A stretch of 35,708 bases of DNA from Bacillota bacterium (GTDB taxonomy: Bacteria; Bacillota; Limnochordia; DTU087), in assembly GCA_012519025.1 (NCBI GenBank), contig JAAYQZ010000093.1, positions 1-35,708 of the forward strand, read 5' to 3'. Both the position numbers and the translations under genes were made by a program. Under the pieces are notes generated by a model, which ran no database searches, was not told the origin of the DNA, and saw only the letters and a list, made by a program, of their open reading frames with translations. This document shows, in pieces, positions 1 through 8,174 of the stretch; the first letter of the stretch is position 1, and each line of letters opens with the position of its first letter.

Positions 1-477
1 CAGAATATTTTCTACATCTTCCCCGACATAGCCGGCCTCTGTCAGCGATGTGGCATCGGCGATGGCAAAGGGCACATGCAGTATTCGGGCAAGAGTTTGC
101 GCAAGCAGCGTCTTGCCGCATCCTGTGGGACCTAAGAGCAGGATGTTGCTTTTTTGCAGCTCGACATCGTCCACCCGTGCATTGGCATTGATCCGCTTGT
201 AGTGGTTGTAAACTGCAACTGCCAATGAGCGTTTCGCCAATTCCTGGCCGATTACATATTGATCAAGAATGGTTTTAATCTCCTTGGGCTTGGGGATAGT
301 GCCAAATTCCGTGTCCTGCTCCACAGTGAGCTCTTCTTCAATGATCTCATTACACAGTTCTATACACTCATCGCAAATATAGACACCTGGGCCAGCGATG
401 AGTTTCTTTACCTGTTCCTGGACCTTCCCACAAAAGGAACACTTCAATTGACCCTTTTCATCGCCAAACTTGAACAT
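1..477 (-). CDS. clpX: ATP-dependent Clp protease ATP-binding subunit ClpX (C-terminus beyond window)
   Basis: Translation of the minus strand from an ATG at 477 gives 159 residues running off the left edge. The N-terminus carries the C4 zinc-binding domain of ClpX (C13, C16, C35, C38), then the start of the AAA+ module with Walker A GPTGCGKT at 116-123. ClpX is the hexameric unfoldase that selects substrates and threads them into ClpP. A Shine-Dalgarno GAGGTGATGAG precedes the ATG, and only 12 nt separate it from the clpP stop, so the two are co-transcribed. The rest of the AAA+ domain and the ClpP-docking loop are not visible. The family assignment is secure. Confidence 0.97.
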   Translation of the reverse strand, partial: MFKFGDEKGQLKCSFCGKVQEQVKKLIAGPGVYICDECIELCNEIIEEELTVEQDTEFGTIPKPKEIKTILDQYVIGQELAKRSLAVAVYNHYKRINANARVDDVELQKSNILLLGPTGCGKTLLAQTLARILHVPFAIADATSLTEAGYVGEDVENIL

Positions 478-489
478 CTCATCACCTCA

Positions 490-1092
490 TTATTCCGATT
501 GAAGGTCCTTAGGCTCTGTCAGCACTCCATCGATGAGGCCGTATTCTTTAGCTTCTTCAGCCGACATATAGTAGTTCCGATCAGTGTCGGTTTCAACCCG
601 TTCTAAGGGTTGTCCTGTATGCCTGGCGAGAATCTCGTTGCCGATGCGCTTCAGCCGCAAGATCTCCCTTGCCTCAATCTCGATATCAGTTGCCTGCCCT
701 CGGGTACCTCCCCAAGGCTGGTGTATCATAATGCGCGAATATGGTAACGCAAATCTTTTGCCTTTAGAGCCCGCTGTCAACAGCAAAGCCGCCATACTGG
801 CAGCCATACCCATGCAAATAGTTGAAACATCAGGCTTAATATATTGTATTGTATCATAGATAGCCAATCCTGAATACACCACTCCACCGGGGCTGTTGAT
901 ATACAGTGAAATGTCTTTTTCTGGATCTTCAGATTCCAAAAACAACAGCTGTGCGATGATTAAATTTGCCATATGGTCATCTATGGGACCACCCACAAAA
1001 ATAATCCTGTCTTTAAGCAAACGGGAATATATGTCATATGCCCGTTCCCCTCGATTGGTTTGCTCCACAACCATTGGAATGAGAATACTCAT
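490..1092 (-). CDS. clpP: ATP-dependent Clp protease proteolytic subunit ClpP
   Basis: A 200-residue protein of normal ClpP length. The ATG at 1092 is chosen over an upstream one at 1146 because it has an AAGGTGA Shine-Dalgarno and gives the standard N-terminus [20 protein letters not shown]. ClpP forms two stacked heptamers that degrade proteins fed by ClpX. The catalytic Ser is S99 (GMAAS) and the His is H124 (MIHQP). By spacing from the His (49 residues, as in B. subtilis H123-D172), the third triad residue is N173 in DTDRN rather than Asp. The gene lies between tig and clpX. The family call is certain; the consequence of the Asn is not. Confidence 0.97.
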   Translation of the reverse strand: MSILIPMVVEQTNRGERAYDIYSRLLKDRIIFVGGPIDDHMANLIIAQLLFLESEDPEKDISLYINSPGGVVYSGLAIYDTIQYIKPDVSTICMGMAASMAALLLTAGSKGKRFALPYSRIMIHQPWGGTRGQATDIEIEAREILRLKRIGNEILARHTGQPLERVETDTDRNYYMSAEEAKEYGLIDGVLTEPKDLQSE

Positions 1093-1264
1093 ACTGCTCA
1101 CCTTCCCTTTTCTATGCGATGGATTCCCCGCGCACAACTCAACCACCGCTCTTCCGCTATATATTCCCCTATGATTGGCTTTTTACACATGCTTTTGCCC
1201 AAGGGTGGTGGCGTGGAAAGGACTCTATCGACAACCTTCGTCGTAAGGGGGCTTATACCTCCCC

Positions 1265-2623
1265 TTAGTCTGCATCCACTTGGCCGGAGTCTTCCTGCCC
1301 TTGGTCAGCCTCAGTTTCTTCCGGTTCCTCCACCTGGATCTCGTCGATATCGCCGTTTTCGACCAAAATTTCCAAAGCCTTTTCTCTTGCTAATATACTA
1401 CTCAGTCGTTCCTTTTGGGTTTCCCAGAACCCTTTGACTGCATCAGCTCTGGCACCTTCACCAGCCATCTCAGTGATGCGTTCATCCAATTCCTCATCAC
1501 TTACAGTTATCTCCAATTCTTTAATGAAAGCATCCATAACCAGCGATGTTTTCACTTCGTTTTTAGCGTCTTCTTGAAGCTCTTCCCGCAGTTCCTCTTC
1601 GGTGGCAAATCCGAAAAATTCCAGATACCGTTCTTTGTCAAGGCCGCGCATTTCCAGTTCTTCTTGGGCCTGCCTGATTTGATAGTCTATCTGAAAATCC
1701 ACCATTTTCTGAGGAATGTCCACCTCGGAACGATCAACCAACGCCTGGAGTACATCGGCTTCCAATGATTGTGTTGCCCGGCGTTCGACTTCCTCTTCCA
1801 GATTTTTACGGATGTCTGCACGCAGCTCTAAAAGTGTCTCAAATTCTCCCATATCTTTAGCAAAATCGTCATTCAAAGCCGGAAGCTTCTTTTCCTTGAT
1901 TTCATGGATCACTACATCAAAGCGGGCTTCTTTACCGGCTAAATCCGGAGCACCATAGTCTTCAGGGAAAGTTACATGTACTTGGGCAGTTTCACCGGTG
2001 TTTGCCCCGACCAGCTGTTCTTCGAATCCGGGGATAAATTGCCCGCTGCCGATTTCAAGGGTATGACCTTGGGCGGCTCCGCCGGGGAAAGGTTGGTCAT
2101 CTACATACCCGGTGAAATCCATTACTGCAAAATCACCGGTTCGGACCTCATCTCGTTCCACTGTTACTAACTGGGCTCCCTGTTCCCGCATATTTTCCAG
2201 AGCCTCATTGACATGGGCATTGCTAATAACGGCAATCTGTTTCGTTGCTTTGAGACCTTTGTAGTCGCCCAAAGTGACCTCAGGCTCAACTTCAACAACT
2301 GCCCGAAAACGCACAGGTTTACCTTCTTCATTTTCCAATATATCCACCGGTGGTGCATCTATGGGCCTTAGATTATTTTCCCGAATAGCTTCAGCATAAA
2401 CCTCTGGGATTAGTGCATCCAGTGCTTCCCAGCGCAAATAGTCTTTCCCGACCCGGTTCTCTACAACACGCCGGGGAGCCCTGCCGGCTCTAAAACCGGG
2501 AACTCGAATCTGCTGTGCCACTTTGCGAAATACCCGCTCAATGGCCTCTTCAACGCGCTTCTCATCTACTTCGACTTCAAGGGCAATCTGGTTGCCTTCC
2601 AGTTTCTCCAACGTTGTTTTCAT
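1265..2623 (-). CDS. tig: Trigger factor, ribosome-associated chaperone and prolyl isomerase
   Basis: A 452-residue protein of normal length. It has the N-terminal ribosome-binding domain with the signature GFRAGRAP near residues 43-50, a central FKBP-type PPIase domain (around 150-245, with DFTGYVDDQPFPGG), a helical C-terminal chaperone domain, and a very acidic tail. It binds nascent chains at the ribosomal exit tunnel. The start ATG at 2623 has AGAGGATAGG upstream; an open frame extending to 2710 has no support and would overlap the terminator-like hairpin of the tRNA. Transcription order is tig-clpP-clpX, with about 170 nt before clpP that may hold a secondary promoter. Confidence 0.97.
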   Translation of the reverse strand: MKTTLEKLEGNQIALEVEVDEKRVEEAIERVFRKVAQQIRVPGFRAGRAPRRVVENRVGKDYLRWEALDALIPEVYAEAIRENNLRPIDAPPVDILENEEGKPVRFRAVVEVEPEVTLGDYKGLKATKQIAVISNAHVNEALENMREQGAQLVTVERDEVRTGDFAVMDFTGYVDDQPFPGGAAQGHTLEIGSGQFIPGFEEQLVGANTGETAQVHVTFPEDYGAPDLAGKEARFDVVIHEIKEKKLPALNDDFAKDMGEFETLLELRADIRKNLEEEVERRATQSLEADVLQALVDRSEVDIPQKMVDFQIDYQIRQAQEELEMRGLDKERYLEFFGFATEEELREELQEDAKNEVKTSLVMDAFIKELEITVSDEELDERITEMAGEGARADAVKGFWETQKERLSSILAREKALEILVENGDIDEIQVEEPEETEADQGQEDSGQVDAD

Positions 2624-2679
2624 GAAAAACCTATCCTCTCTGACTGGGTATCTAAGTTGTTGACTCCACTTTTGCTTAA

Positions 2680-2735
2680 CAAAACACAAAGAGCCTGTTT
2701 GTTCGGCCACGGCTCCCGAGTGGTCCTAACAGGCT
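2680..2735 (-). terminator. Hairpin between tRNA-Leu and tig, probable terminator
   Basis: Arms AGCCTGTT and AACAGGCT (2692-2699 and 2728-2735) form an 8-bp stem around a second internal stem (CCAC/GTGG). On the minus strand they are followed by CTTTGTGTTTTG. The position fits termination or 3' processing of the tRNA transcript. The U-tract is interrupted, so read-through into tig is possible. Confidence 0.5.
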
Positions 2736-2796
2736 GCAGTTGGAGTAAAATCATATTGCAATGCTTCTTCCCCTGTGAATGTGCCATAATAAGTAA

Positions 2797-2882
2797 TGGT
2801 GCGGGCGGAGAGACTCGAACTCTCACAGGAAAACCCCACTAGATCCTAAGTCTAGCGCGTCTGCCAATTCCGCCACGCCCGC
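2797..2882 (-). tRNA. tRNA-Leu (anticodon TAG), CCA encoded
   Basis: The minus strand gives a complete 86-nt class II tRNA. The acceptor arms are GCGGGCG (2876-2882) and its complement (2801-2807). The anticodon stem is CTAGA/TCTAG with loop CTTAGGA, giving anticodon TAG, which reads CUN leucine codons. A long variable arm and the T-arm motif GTTCGAGTC are present. The terminal CCA is genomically encoded at 2797-2799. Confidence 0.97.
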
Positions 2883-2910
2883 ATAAACCATATGCATTTA
2901 AGCAACATTG

Positions 2911-2940
2911 AGTATACCACAGGAGTTTGCCGTCAGTCAA
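2911..2940 (-). promoter_or_regulatory. SigmaA promoter of tRNA-Leu
   Basis: The minus strand reads TTGACT (2935-2940), an 18-bp spacer, and TATACT (2911-2916). Predicted initiation is about 20 nt upstream of the tRNA. Both hexamers are close to consensus. Confidence 0.8.
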
Positions 2941-2997
2941 GGATATTTCCCGCCTACGGCCGTCTGAAACAAGTGCACGTTTTACCCACTGAAAGCA

Positions 2998-3033
2998 CCG
3001 TGTTTTGCATCTATTTTCACGCAAAAAACACGG
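2998..3033 (-). terminator. Hairpin at the end of the nucleoside-transporter operon
   Basis: Inverted repeat CCGTGTTTTGC (2998-3008) and GCAAAAAACACGG (3021-3033), an 11-bp stem with a two-base bulge. It lies downstream of nupQ and holds the stop codon of the small frame at 3017-3124 in its loop. There is no clean U-tract after it, so it may be a 3'-end stabiliser rather than an intrinsic terminator. The rest of 2883-3147 holds only the tRNA promoter and this small frame. Confidence 0.4.
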
Positions 3034-3124
3034 CAGCAGCCCAGCCGCACAAAAGCGCCATACCTGGTAGAACCGCAAGTTCAATACCATGAGCTAAAAG
3101 GCGCGACACTATCCCTGCATCCAT
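3017..3124 (-). CDS. Possible 35-residue single-pass membrane microprotein
   Basis: The ATG at 3124 lies 23 nt downstream of the nupQ stop and is preceded by an AGGGGG Shine-Dalgarno at a spacing of 8 nt. The frame encodes 35 residues, starting MDAGIVSRLLAHGIELAVLP, then a hydrophobic stretch rich in Ala, Leu and Phe, ending in FFA. One transmembrane helix is likely. I do not recognise a family. Position and ribosome-binding site suggest translation as the last cistron of the importer operon, but the frame is short enough to be chance. Confidence 0.4.
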   Translation of the reverse strand: MDAGIVSRLLAHGIELAVLPGMALLCGWAAAVFFA

Positions 3125-3147
3125 GTAGAGTCCCCCTTTGCGGCCGA

Positions 3148-4077
3148 TCACCGCTCATATGGTTTGCCTTCTGCGGCCGGCGGCACAGCCTGACCAATCA
3201 CCCCCGCTAAAACCGCCATAGTCAGAATATACGGCAGCATCATGATAAACTCCCGGGGCACAATGGTCAGCCCCAGGGTTTGAGCAAGCATTTGCAGGGC
3301 CTCGGCATAGCCAAAGAAAAGGCAGGCAGCCAATGCCCCTAAGGGCGTCCATTTGCCAAAGATCATGGCCGCCAATGCGATAAACCCCCGTCCCGCAGTC
3401 ATGTTTTCCACAAAAGAGCTCAACAGCCCTAAAGATAGGGTGGCACCTCCCAATCCACCCAAAAGACCGCTGACAAATACACAAAGATATTGGATCCTAA
3501 ACACATCTACACCCATAGTGTCCGCAGCCCGCGGATGCTCACCTACAGCTCGAATCCTCAATCCCAAGGCCGTTTTATACAATACTATGTGTGAAATAAA
3601 CGCCAAAATAAGGGCTAAGTACACAGGAGGTGTGTGTTTTCCTAAAATCGGTCCCAAAACAGGTAGACTCTTGATCACCGGTAAAGACCAATCACTCAGC
3701 TTCACTACAGAAGGAGATTGTCCGGCATGGCCAAATATTCTTTGCAGCATGAAACCCGTGAAGCCCAGCGCGAAAATATTAATGGCAACTCCACTGACGA
3801 CTTGATTGGCTTTTAGTGCTATGGAATTGACAGCCAAAATAAGAGAAACTGCCCCTCCGGCCAGCATAGCAGCAGCTACGCCCAGCCAAGGGTTTTGCGT
3901 GTAATAAGATACCATTGTGCCGGCGAATGCACCTACCAACATGATCCCTTCTAAAGCGATGTTGACAATACCGGCCCTTTCAGAGAAAACGCCGCCTAAA
4001 GCAGCAAAGATCAACGGGGTGGCCATCCGCAATGTCGCGCTGAGCAAGGGTCCGCTAAACAGTTCTGCAATATTCAC
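3148..4077 (-). CDS. nupQ: ABC nucleoside importer, permease protein (NupQ/YufQ type)
   Basis: A 309-residue polytopic membrane protein of the BPD_transp_2 family that forms one half of the import channel for BMP-type nucleoside transporters. Visible family features are the N-terminal [26 protein letters not shown] segment, here cited only in part as [16 protein letters not shown], and the EAA-like loop [20 protein letters not shown] that contacts the ATPase. It starts at GTG 4077 in a GTGA overlap with the nupP stop, with GGGAGGG upstream, so translation is coupled. The order binding protein-ATPase-permease-permease matches B. subtilis nupNOPQ. The exact nucleoside specificity cannot be read from the sequence. 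Confidence 0.9.
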   Translation of the reverse strand: MNIAELFSGPLLSATLRMATPLIFAALGGVFSERAGIVNIALEGIMLVGAFAGTMVSYYTQNPWLGVAAAMLAGGAVSLILAVNSIALKANQVVSGVAINIFALGFTGFMLQRIFGHAGQSPSVVKLSDWSLPVIKSLPVLGPILGKHTPPVYLALILAFISHIVLYKTALGLRIRAVGEHPRAADTMGVDVFRIQYLCVFVSGLLGGLGGATLSLGLLSSFVENMTAGRGFIALAAMIFGKWTPLGALAACLFFGYAEALQMLAQTLGLTIVPREFIMMLPYILTMAVLAGVIGQAVPPAAEGKPYER

Positions 4078-5180
4078 CGGCTGTCCCTCCCTGAAGTTGT
4101 ACTTACGAAGTCATTGGCTGAAACACTTATACGCCGTCGCTCCAAGAATCTGCGCACCGCGTACTCTCCTGTAACGAAAATAACTACAGCCGCCTGCACT
4201 ATACCGATAATCTGTCTAGGGACTTGGGCCATACTTTGCATATTTTGCGAACCACGAGCCAAAATACCAAATAAAGATGCACCGGCAATTACACCTAGGG
4301 GATGGTTGTTGCCCAGAAGGGCTACAGCGATACCATCGAACCCATAACCGGTAAAACCAAACATATCGTAAAATCGATGCTGGACTCCCAGAACCTGCAC
4401 AGCACCTCCCATGCCGGCAAGTCCACCGCTGATCATCATGGAAACTACGAGTTTATGTGACACGTTGATCCCAGCATACTCGGCCGCATCGGGATTCAAT
4501 CCCACGGCTCGGCATTCGTATCCCAGTGTGGTTCGCCAAAGGATAAAATACACGACTAACGCCATGAACAGTGCGGCGAAAACACCGATGTTGGCCCGGG
4601 TGGGAGGTATAAATCTCCACAGCTTAGCGGAATCCAACACTTGTTTTGTCACCGGCAGATAGCTGTGCCCCTTTAAAGGGCCGATTACCAGATAATGCGT
4701 AAAATACAAAGCAATATAGTTCATCATAATGGTGTTGATCACTTCATGGGCACCAAGTCTGGCCTTTAAAACTCCCGGGATCCCACCCCAAAGCGCCCCA
4801 AGCAGTGCACCTGACAGCAATGCCAGTGGTACATGAACAGCCGCAGGTAACCCCGCAAATGCGTAGCCTGCAACTGCTGCTCCCATTTGCCCCATAATCA
4901 ATTGGCCCTCCGCTCCGATGTTAAACAGCCCTGTCCTAAAAGCAAAGGCTACGGAAAGGCCGGTAAAAATTAAAGGAGTAATGCTGACTAAAGCTTCCCC
5001 AAATCCCCGCCAACTGCCAAAAGTTGCGTCCCATAGGGCGTAGTACGCGAGTAAAGGACTGCGGCCCGCCCAAATAATGACTACTGCCCCCACTGCTAGA
5101 GCAAGCCCCACTGCGGCTAGAGAAATCCAAAGCCGCTCTAACTGGTGGCCGGTTTTGGCGGATGTTTCGTTGATTGTCAT
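4074..5180 (-). CDS. nupP: ABC nucleoside importer, permease protein (NupP/YufP type)
   Basis: A 368-residue polytopic membrane protein of the BPD_transp_2 family and partner of the following permease. It has an N-terminal cytoplasmic leader, a first transmembrane segment at about 17-40, and the family segments [20 protein letters not shown] and [19 protein letters not shown] (the ATPase-contact loop). Its ATG at 5180 overlaps the nupO stop as ATGA, and its own stop overlaps the nupQ start, so three genes are translationally coupled. The C-terminal 25-30 residues are polar and cytoplasmic. Function in nucleoside uptake is inferred from family and gene order. Confidence 0.9.
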   Translation of the reverse strand: MTINETSAKTGHQLERLWISLAAVGLALAVGAVVIIWAGRSPLLAYYALWDATFGSWRGFGEALVSITPLIFTGLSVAFAFRTGLFNIGAEGQLIMGQMGAAVAGYAFAGLPAAVHVPLALLSGALLGALWGGIPGVLKARLGAHEVINTIMMNYIALYFTHYLVIGPLKGHSYLPVTKQVLDSAKLWRFIPPTRANIGVFAALFMALVVYFILWRTTLGYECRAVGLNPDAAEYAGINVSHKLVVSMMISGGLAGMGGAVQVLGVQHRFYDMFGFTGYGFDGIAVALLGNNHPLGVIAGASLFGILARGSQNMQSMAQVPRQIIGIVQAAVVIFVTGEYAVRRFLERRRISVSANDFVSTTSGRDSR

Positions 5181-6724
5181 ACCCTATTCACCTCCGCTGC
5201 TTTTTTACCCCCTGTCATAAGCAAACCTAGTTCCCCTTCGCTGGTATCTTGCGGCAGGACTTCTGCCACAAGCCGCCCTTCGTAAATTACCAAAAGCCGA
5301 TCACTTAGGTTCAACAACTCCTCAAGCTCCAAAGAAATCAAAAGTACGCCTTTTCCCTGCATTCTTTGCTCCAAGAGCTTCTGGTGAACAAATTCAATCG
5401 CCCCAATATCCAACCCTCGAGTTGGCTGGGCCGCAACCAATATATCAGGGTCAGAGTCAAGTTCCCGTCCCACCACCAATTTTTGTTGATTGCCCCCGGA
5501 AAGTGAGCCGGCTGTAGTCGATATTCCGGCTGACCTAACGTCATATCGAGCCAATAGGCTGCACCCGTATTCCCGTACAGCCTCTATATTTTGACGAATA
5601 CCTTTTCTAAAAGGCGTCTGATGATGTTTACCCAAAACAGCATTTTCGGCTAAGCTGAAGTCGAGTATAAGGCCCCGCTGCCTCCGATCTTCAGGAATGC
5701 TGCTTATACCGAGTTCCCGTCGTGTTCTCAGACCTTGTGCAGTCACATCCTGCCCATTAAACAAAATCCTCCCCATATTCACCCGGCGGGCCCCGATTAA
5801 AACCTCAGCCAGTTCCCTTTGGCCATTGCCGTCAATTCCGGCAATACCAACGATCTCCCCCCGTCTTATTTCCAGATCTATCCCTTTTAAAGCGTCAAGT
5901 CCGCGCTCATCTTCAGCGTGCACATTCTCCAAGCGAAGGACAGTTGACCCCGGGGCTTGTTCCTTTTTAGCCAGTTTAAAAACCACATCTCGGCCCACCA
6001 TCATTCGGGCTAATTCAACGGGTCCGGTAGAATCAGTACGTACAGTATCTATGACTCGCCCTTTTTGTATGACAGTGATGCGCTGACTCATAGCCATGAC
6101 TTCTTGAAGTTTATGGGTAATAAAGATTATGGTCTTGCCGGTTTTTGCCAAATTATCGGTGATCTGTCTCAGCTCTTCAACTTCTTGTGGTGTTAACACT
6201 GCTGTAGGTTCGTCTAAAATAAGTACCTCGGCACCGCGGTAAAGTGCTTTGAGAATCTCCACCCGCTGCTGCATGCCCACAGATATATCTTGGACTTTTG
6301 CATTGGGATCAACCTGAAACCCATACTGAGCAGAAAGTTTCTCCACATCCCGTACGGCCCTTTTCATATCCAAAAACCAACGCTTTTGGCTGGGTTCTTC
6401 ACCAAGCACTATGTTTTCGGCCACAGTAAAAGGGTGTACAAGCATGAAGTGCTGGTGCACCATGCCTATACCCAACTTTAATGCGTCTAAGGGACTTGCA
6501 ATGGTGTGGGGAATGCCCTCGATCAAAATTTCCCCGGAGTCGGGCGGATAAAGACCGTAAAGTATATTCATTAGGGTGGTTTTTCCTGCCCCGTTTTCAC
6601 CTAACAAAGCATGCACTTCACCGGCGTGAAACTTAATGTTAATGCCGTCGTTTGCCACAACCCCGGGAAAAGTCTTAGTGATGCCTTTCAGCTCAACAGC
6701 TGGTTGTTTGTTCAACACAGCCAC
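5177..6724 (-). CDS. nupO: ABC nucleoside importer, ATP-binding protein with two ABC domains (NupO/YufO type)
   Basis: 515 residues with two fused nucleotide-binding domains, the usual architecture for BMP/ribose-type importers. The first domain has a full Walker A (GENGAGKTT, near residue 42), signature region DISVGMQQRVEILKAL and Walker B VLILDEPTAVL. The second has a degenerate Walker A (GIDGNGQRE) but a good signature (SLSGGNQQKLVVGREL), as expected for this family. The start is GTG at 6724, preceded by GGAGGGG at good spacing. It is separated from the binding-protein gene by a large stem-loop and overlaps nupP by 4 nt. Confidence 0.93.
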   Translation of the reverse strand: MAVLNKQPAVELKGITKTFPGVVANDGINIKFHAGEVHALLGENGAGKTTLMNILYGLYPPDSGEILIEGIPHTIASPLDALKLGIGMVHQHFMLVHPFTVAENIVLGEEPSQKRWFLDMKRAVRDVEKLSAQYGFQVDPNAKVQDISVGMQQRVEILKALYRGAEVLILDEPTAVLTPQEVEELRQITDNLAKTGKTIIFITHKLQEVMAMSQRITVIQKGRVIDTVRTDSTGPVELARMMVGRDVVFKLAKKEQAPGSTVLRLENVHAEDERGLDALKGIDLEIRRGEIVGIAGIDGNGQRELAEVLIGARRVNMGRILFNGQDVTAQGLRTRRELGISSIPEDRRQRGLILDFSLAENAVLGKHHQTPFRKGIRQNIEAVREYGCSLLARYDVRSAGISTTAGSLSGGNQQKLVVGRELDSDPDILVAAQPTRGLDIGAIEFVHQKLLEQRMQGKGVLLISLELEELLNLSDRLLVIYEGRLVAEVLPQDTSEGELGLLMTGGKKAAEVNRV

Positions 6725-6752
6725 CCATCCCCTCCTTCCTGGTTCGCCCGCG

Positions 6753-6837
6753 GTAAAAGATTGACACTGTTAGGCCCGACGCCCCATTTGGAGCACCGGG
6801 CCTAAATTTGCATCAGGAAAACCAATCAATCTTTTAC
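6753..6837 (-). repeat. Two-tier inverted repeat between binding protein and ATPase genes
   Basis: Outer arms of 12 bp match perfectly (GTAAAAGATTGA at 6753-6764, complement at 6826-6837). Inside lies a second hairpin, 6771-6804, with perfect TAGGCCCG/CGGGCCTA ends. The outer arm includes the stop codon of the binding-protein gene. No U-tract follows. The location is typical of mRNA-stabilising or partial-attenuation stem-loops that keep binding protein in excess over ATPase and permeases. Confidence 0.7.
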
Positions 6838-7802
6838 AGTTCCGCCCTTGTTGATGGTACAACAATACCACCGGCAGCTATTGCTTCGTTGGCATCACCT
6901 ACAGCCTTCTTAATGGAGTCCGGAATTTCAACGCCTTGGGAGTAAGCAAGTCCAACACCGCCCTCGGATAGACCGAGTTCCAAATGGTCGGATATAAATT
7001 CATCTTTTACTAGAGCTTCGACACCGAAAAACACGGCATTATCTACCCTTTTCAGCATGCTGGCAACTACATGCTGGGGTGCTAACACAGTCTGATCAGA
7101 GTCCACACCAATGGCGTATTTACCAGTCTCCTTGGCCGCTTCGATCAGCCCCAGTCCGGTGGCCCCGGCCGCATGATAGATGATATCTGCACCGCGGTTA
7201 TATTGGGTAAGTGCCAACTCTTTGCCTTTCCCCGGATCATCAAAATTGCCGGCATAACCAATCAGGATCTCTGCATCGGGATTGGTATCCATCACACCGG
7301 CTCTGAATCCTACTTCAAAACGTTCAATCACCGGAGCATCCATACCACCTATAAAGCCAATGACCCCTGTTTCGCTCCATAAAGCAGCAAACACACCGGC
7401 TAAGTATGAGGCTTCGTTGTCCTTAAAAGTCACCGACAAAACGTTGGGTGCATCAACGACAGCGTCTATCAAGCCAAATTTGGTGTCGGGATAAAGTGGT
7501 GCAATGTTCTCCAAAGCGTCAGTCATTAAAAAACCAACCGCCCAGATCAAATCGGCACCGGATTCCGCCAGATTTGCTAGATTGGGCTCATAGTCCGTCA
7601 TCATGCTCGATTCAACAACACGGATCTCCGCATCCAGCTCTTTTTCGGCCCTGCCAAGTCCCCGCCAAGCCGCATCGTTAAACGATTGATCGCCCAGCCC
7701 GCCTACGTCAGTCACCATAACTGCCTTCGGTCCTGTTTTGGCCGACACACCTAAGCTGAGTGCCAACAAAAGAACCAAAACCAACATTAAACTTCTTTTC
7801 AT
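6834..7802 (-). CDS. nupN: BMP-family nucleoside-binding protein of the ABC importer
   Basis: 322 residues of the basic membrane protein/PnrA family, which captures purine nucleosides for the adjacent importer. Family motifs include VGGLGDQSFNDAAWRGL near 33-49, IGFIGGMDAPVIERFEVGFRAG and IYHAAGATGLGLIEAAKE. It has a signal peptide (basic MKRS, then a Leu/Val-rich core ending LGVSAKTG), but no cysteine near the predicted cleavage site. It is therefore not a typical lipoprotein, unlike most Gram-positive homologues. Shine-Dalgarno GGGGAGGGG precedes the ATG. Upstream lie a palindrome TTGTATACAA and a terminator-like hairpin. Start of the nup operon. Confidence 0.92.
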   Translation of the reverse strand: MKRSLMLVLVLLLALSLGVSAKTGPKAVMVTDVGGLGDQSFNDAAWRGLGRAEKELDAEIRVVESSMMTDYEPNLANLAESGADLIWAVGFLMTDALENIAPLYPDTKFGLIDAVVDAPNVLSVTFKDNEASYLAGVFAALWSETGVIGFIGGMDAPVIERFEVGFRAGVMDTNPDAEILIGYAGNFDDPGKGKELALTQYNRGADIIYHAAGATGLGLIEAAKETGKYAIGVDSDQTVLAPQHVVASMLKRVDNAVFFGVEALVKDEFISDHLELGLSEGGVGLAYSQGVEIPDSIKKAVGDANEAIAAGGIVVPSTRAEL

Positions 7803-7833
7803 TTACTGCCCCTCCCCGCTTTCCTTTTCAATG

Positions 7834-7843
7834 TTGTATACAA
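7834..7843. promoter_or_regulatory. Perfect palindrome TTGTATACAA upstream of nupN, possible operator
   Basis: A perfect 10-bp palindrome sits about 35 nt upstream of the nupN start. The same core occurs in the B. subtilis gluconate-repressor (GntR) operator, so a GntR-family regulator is one candidate. It also contains TATACA, so part of it could be a -10 element, but no convincing -35 lies at the right distance. Confidence 0.3.
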
Positions 7844-7863
7844 TTGCAGCTCGGTTACAGTTT

Positions 7864-7909
7864 CTTGGCCGAAAAAACAAATCCTGCCGCAATCGGCAGC
7901 CTGGCCAAG
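7864..7909 (-). terminator. Terminator hairpin nested in a second inverted repeat, upstream of nupN
   Basis: On the minus strand CTGCCG-ATTG-CGGCAG (7884-7899) is followed by GATTTGTTTTTTC, a plausible intrinsic terminator for the small upstream gene. An outer pair, CTTGGCC/GGCCAAG (7903-7909 and 7864-7870), encloses the hairpin and its U-tract. Pairing of the outer arms would tie up the U-tract region, so the element could act as an attenuator. Confidence 0.5.
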
Positions 7910-7917
7910 TATGTTTA

Positions 7918-8124
7918 CTAAACATCACTTCGATGGGATCGATCGCCCAGATCTGCGCCAAGTTCTGCTGCAATTTCCTCAAGCACCCTAGCTCGGTACA
8001 TTTTAAAATCCAAACCACCGATCCATCCCATCATATTCGGCAGCTGTACCCCATCTTCCAAGTCCAGTGGGTGGTATCCAAATTCGTCCACAAAGCGTTT
8101 CAACTCTTTTTCTTTCTGCGACAT
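7918..8124 (-). CDS. Hypothetical 68-residue protein
   Basis: A small charged soluble protein starting MSQKEKELKRFVDEFGYHPL. It has a predicted N-terminal helix, a central Gly/Met-rich segment (PNMMGWIGGLDF), a second helix (YRARVLEEIAAELG) and a polar tail. I do not recognise a family. The start at 8124 follows a run of Gs (TAGGGGGTTAAACAGT) that can serve as ribosome-binding site. It lies between bioY and the importer operon and appears to be ended by the hairpin at 7872-7899, so it is probably its own small transcript or a read-through leader gene. Confidence 0.6.
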   Translation of the reverse strand: MSQKEKELKRFVDEFGYHPLDLEDGVQLPNMMGWIGGLDFKMYRARVLEEIAAELGADLGDRSHRSDV

Positions 8125-8174
8125 ACTGTTTAACCCCCTAAGTTAAATGAAATATCACTATTTCTAACTCTAAT

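Noticed and set aside
1147-1264. Terminator between tig and clpP (AAGGGG/CCCCTT)
   Set aside because: Short stem, no U-tract, and conserved tig-clpP-clpX co-transcription; at most a processing or pausing site.
2839-3090. 83-residue minus-strand frame across the tRNA
   Set aside because: It overlaps the tRNA-Leu gene and its promoter and has no supporting features.
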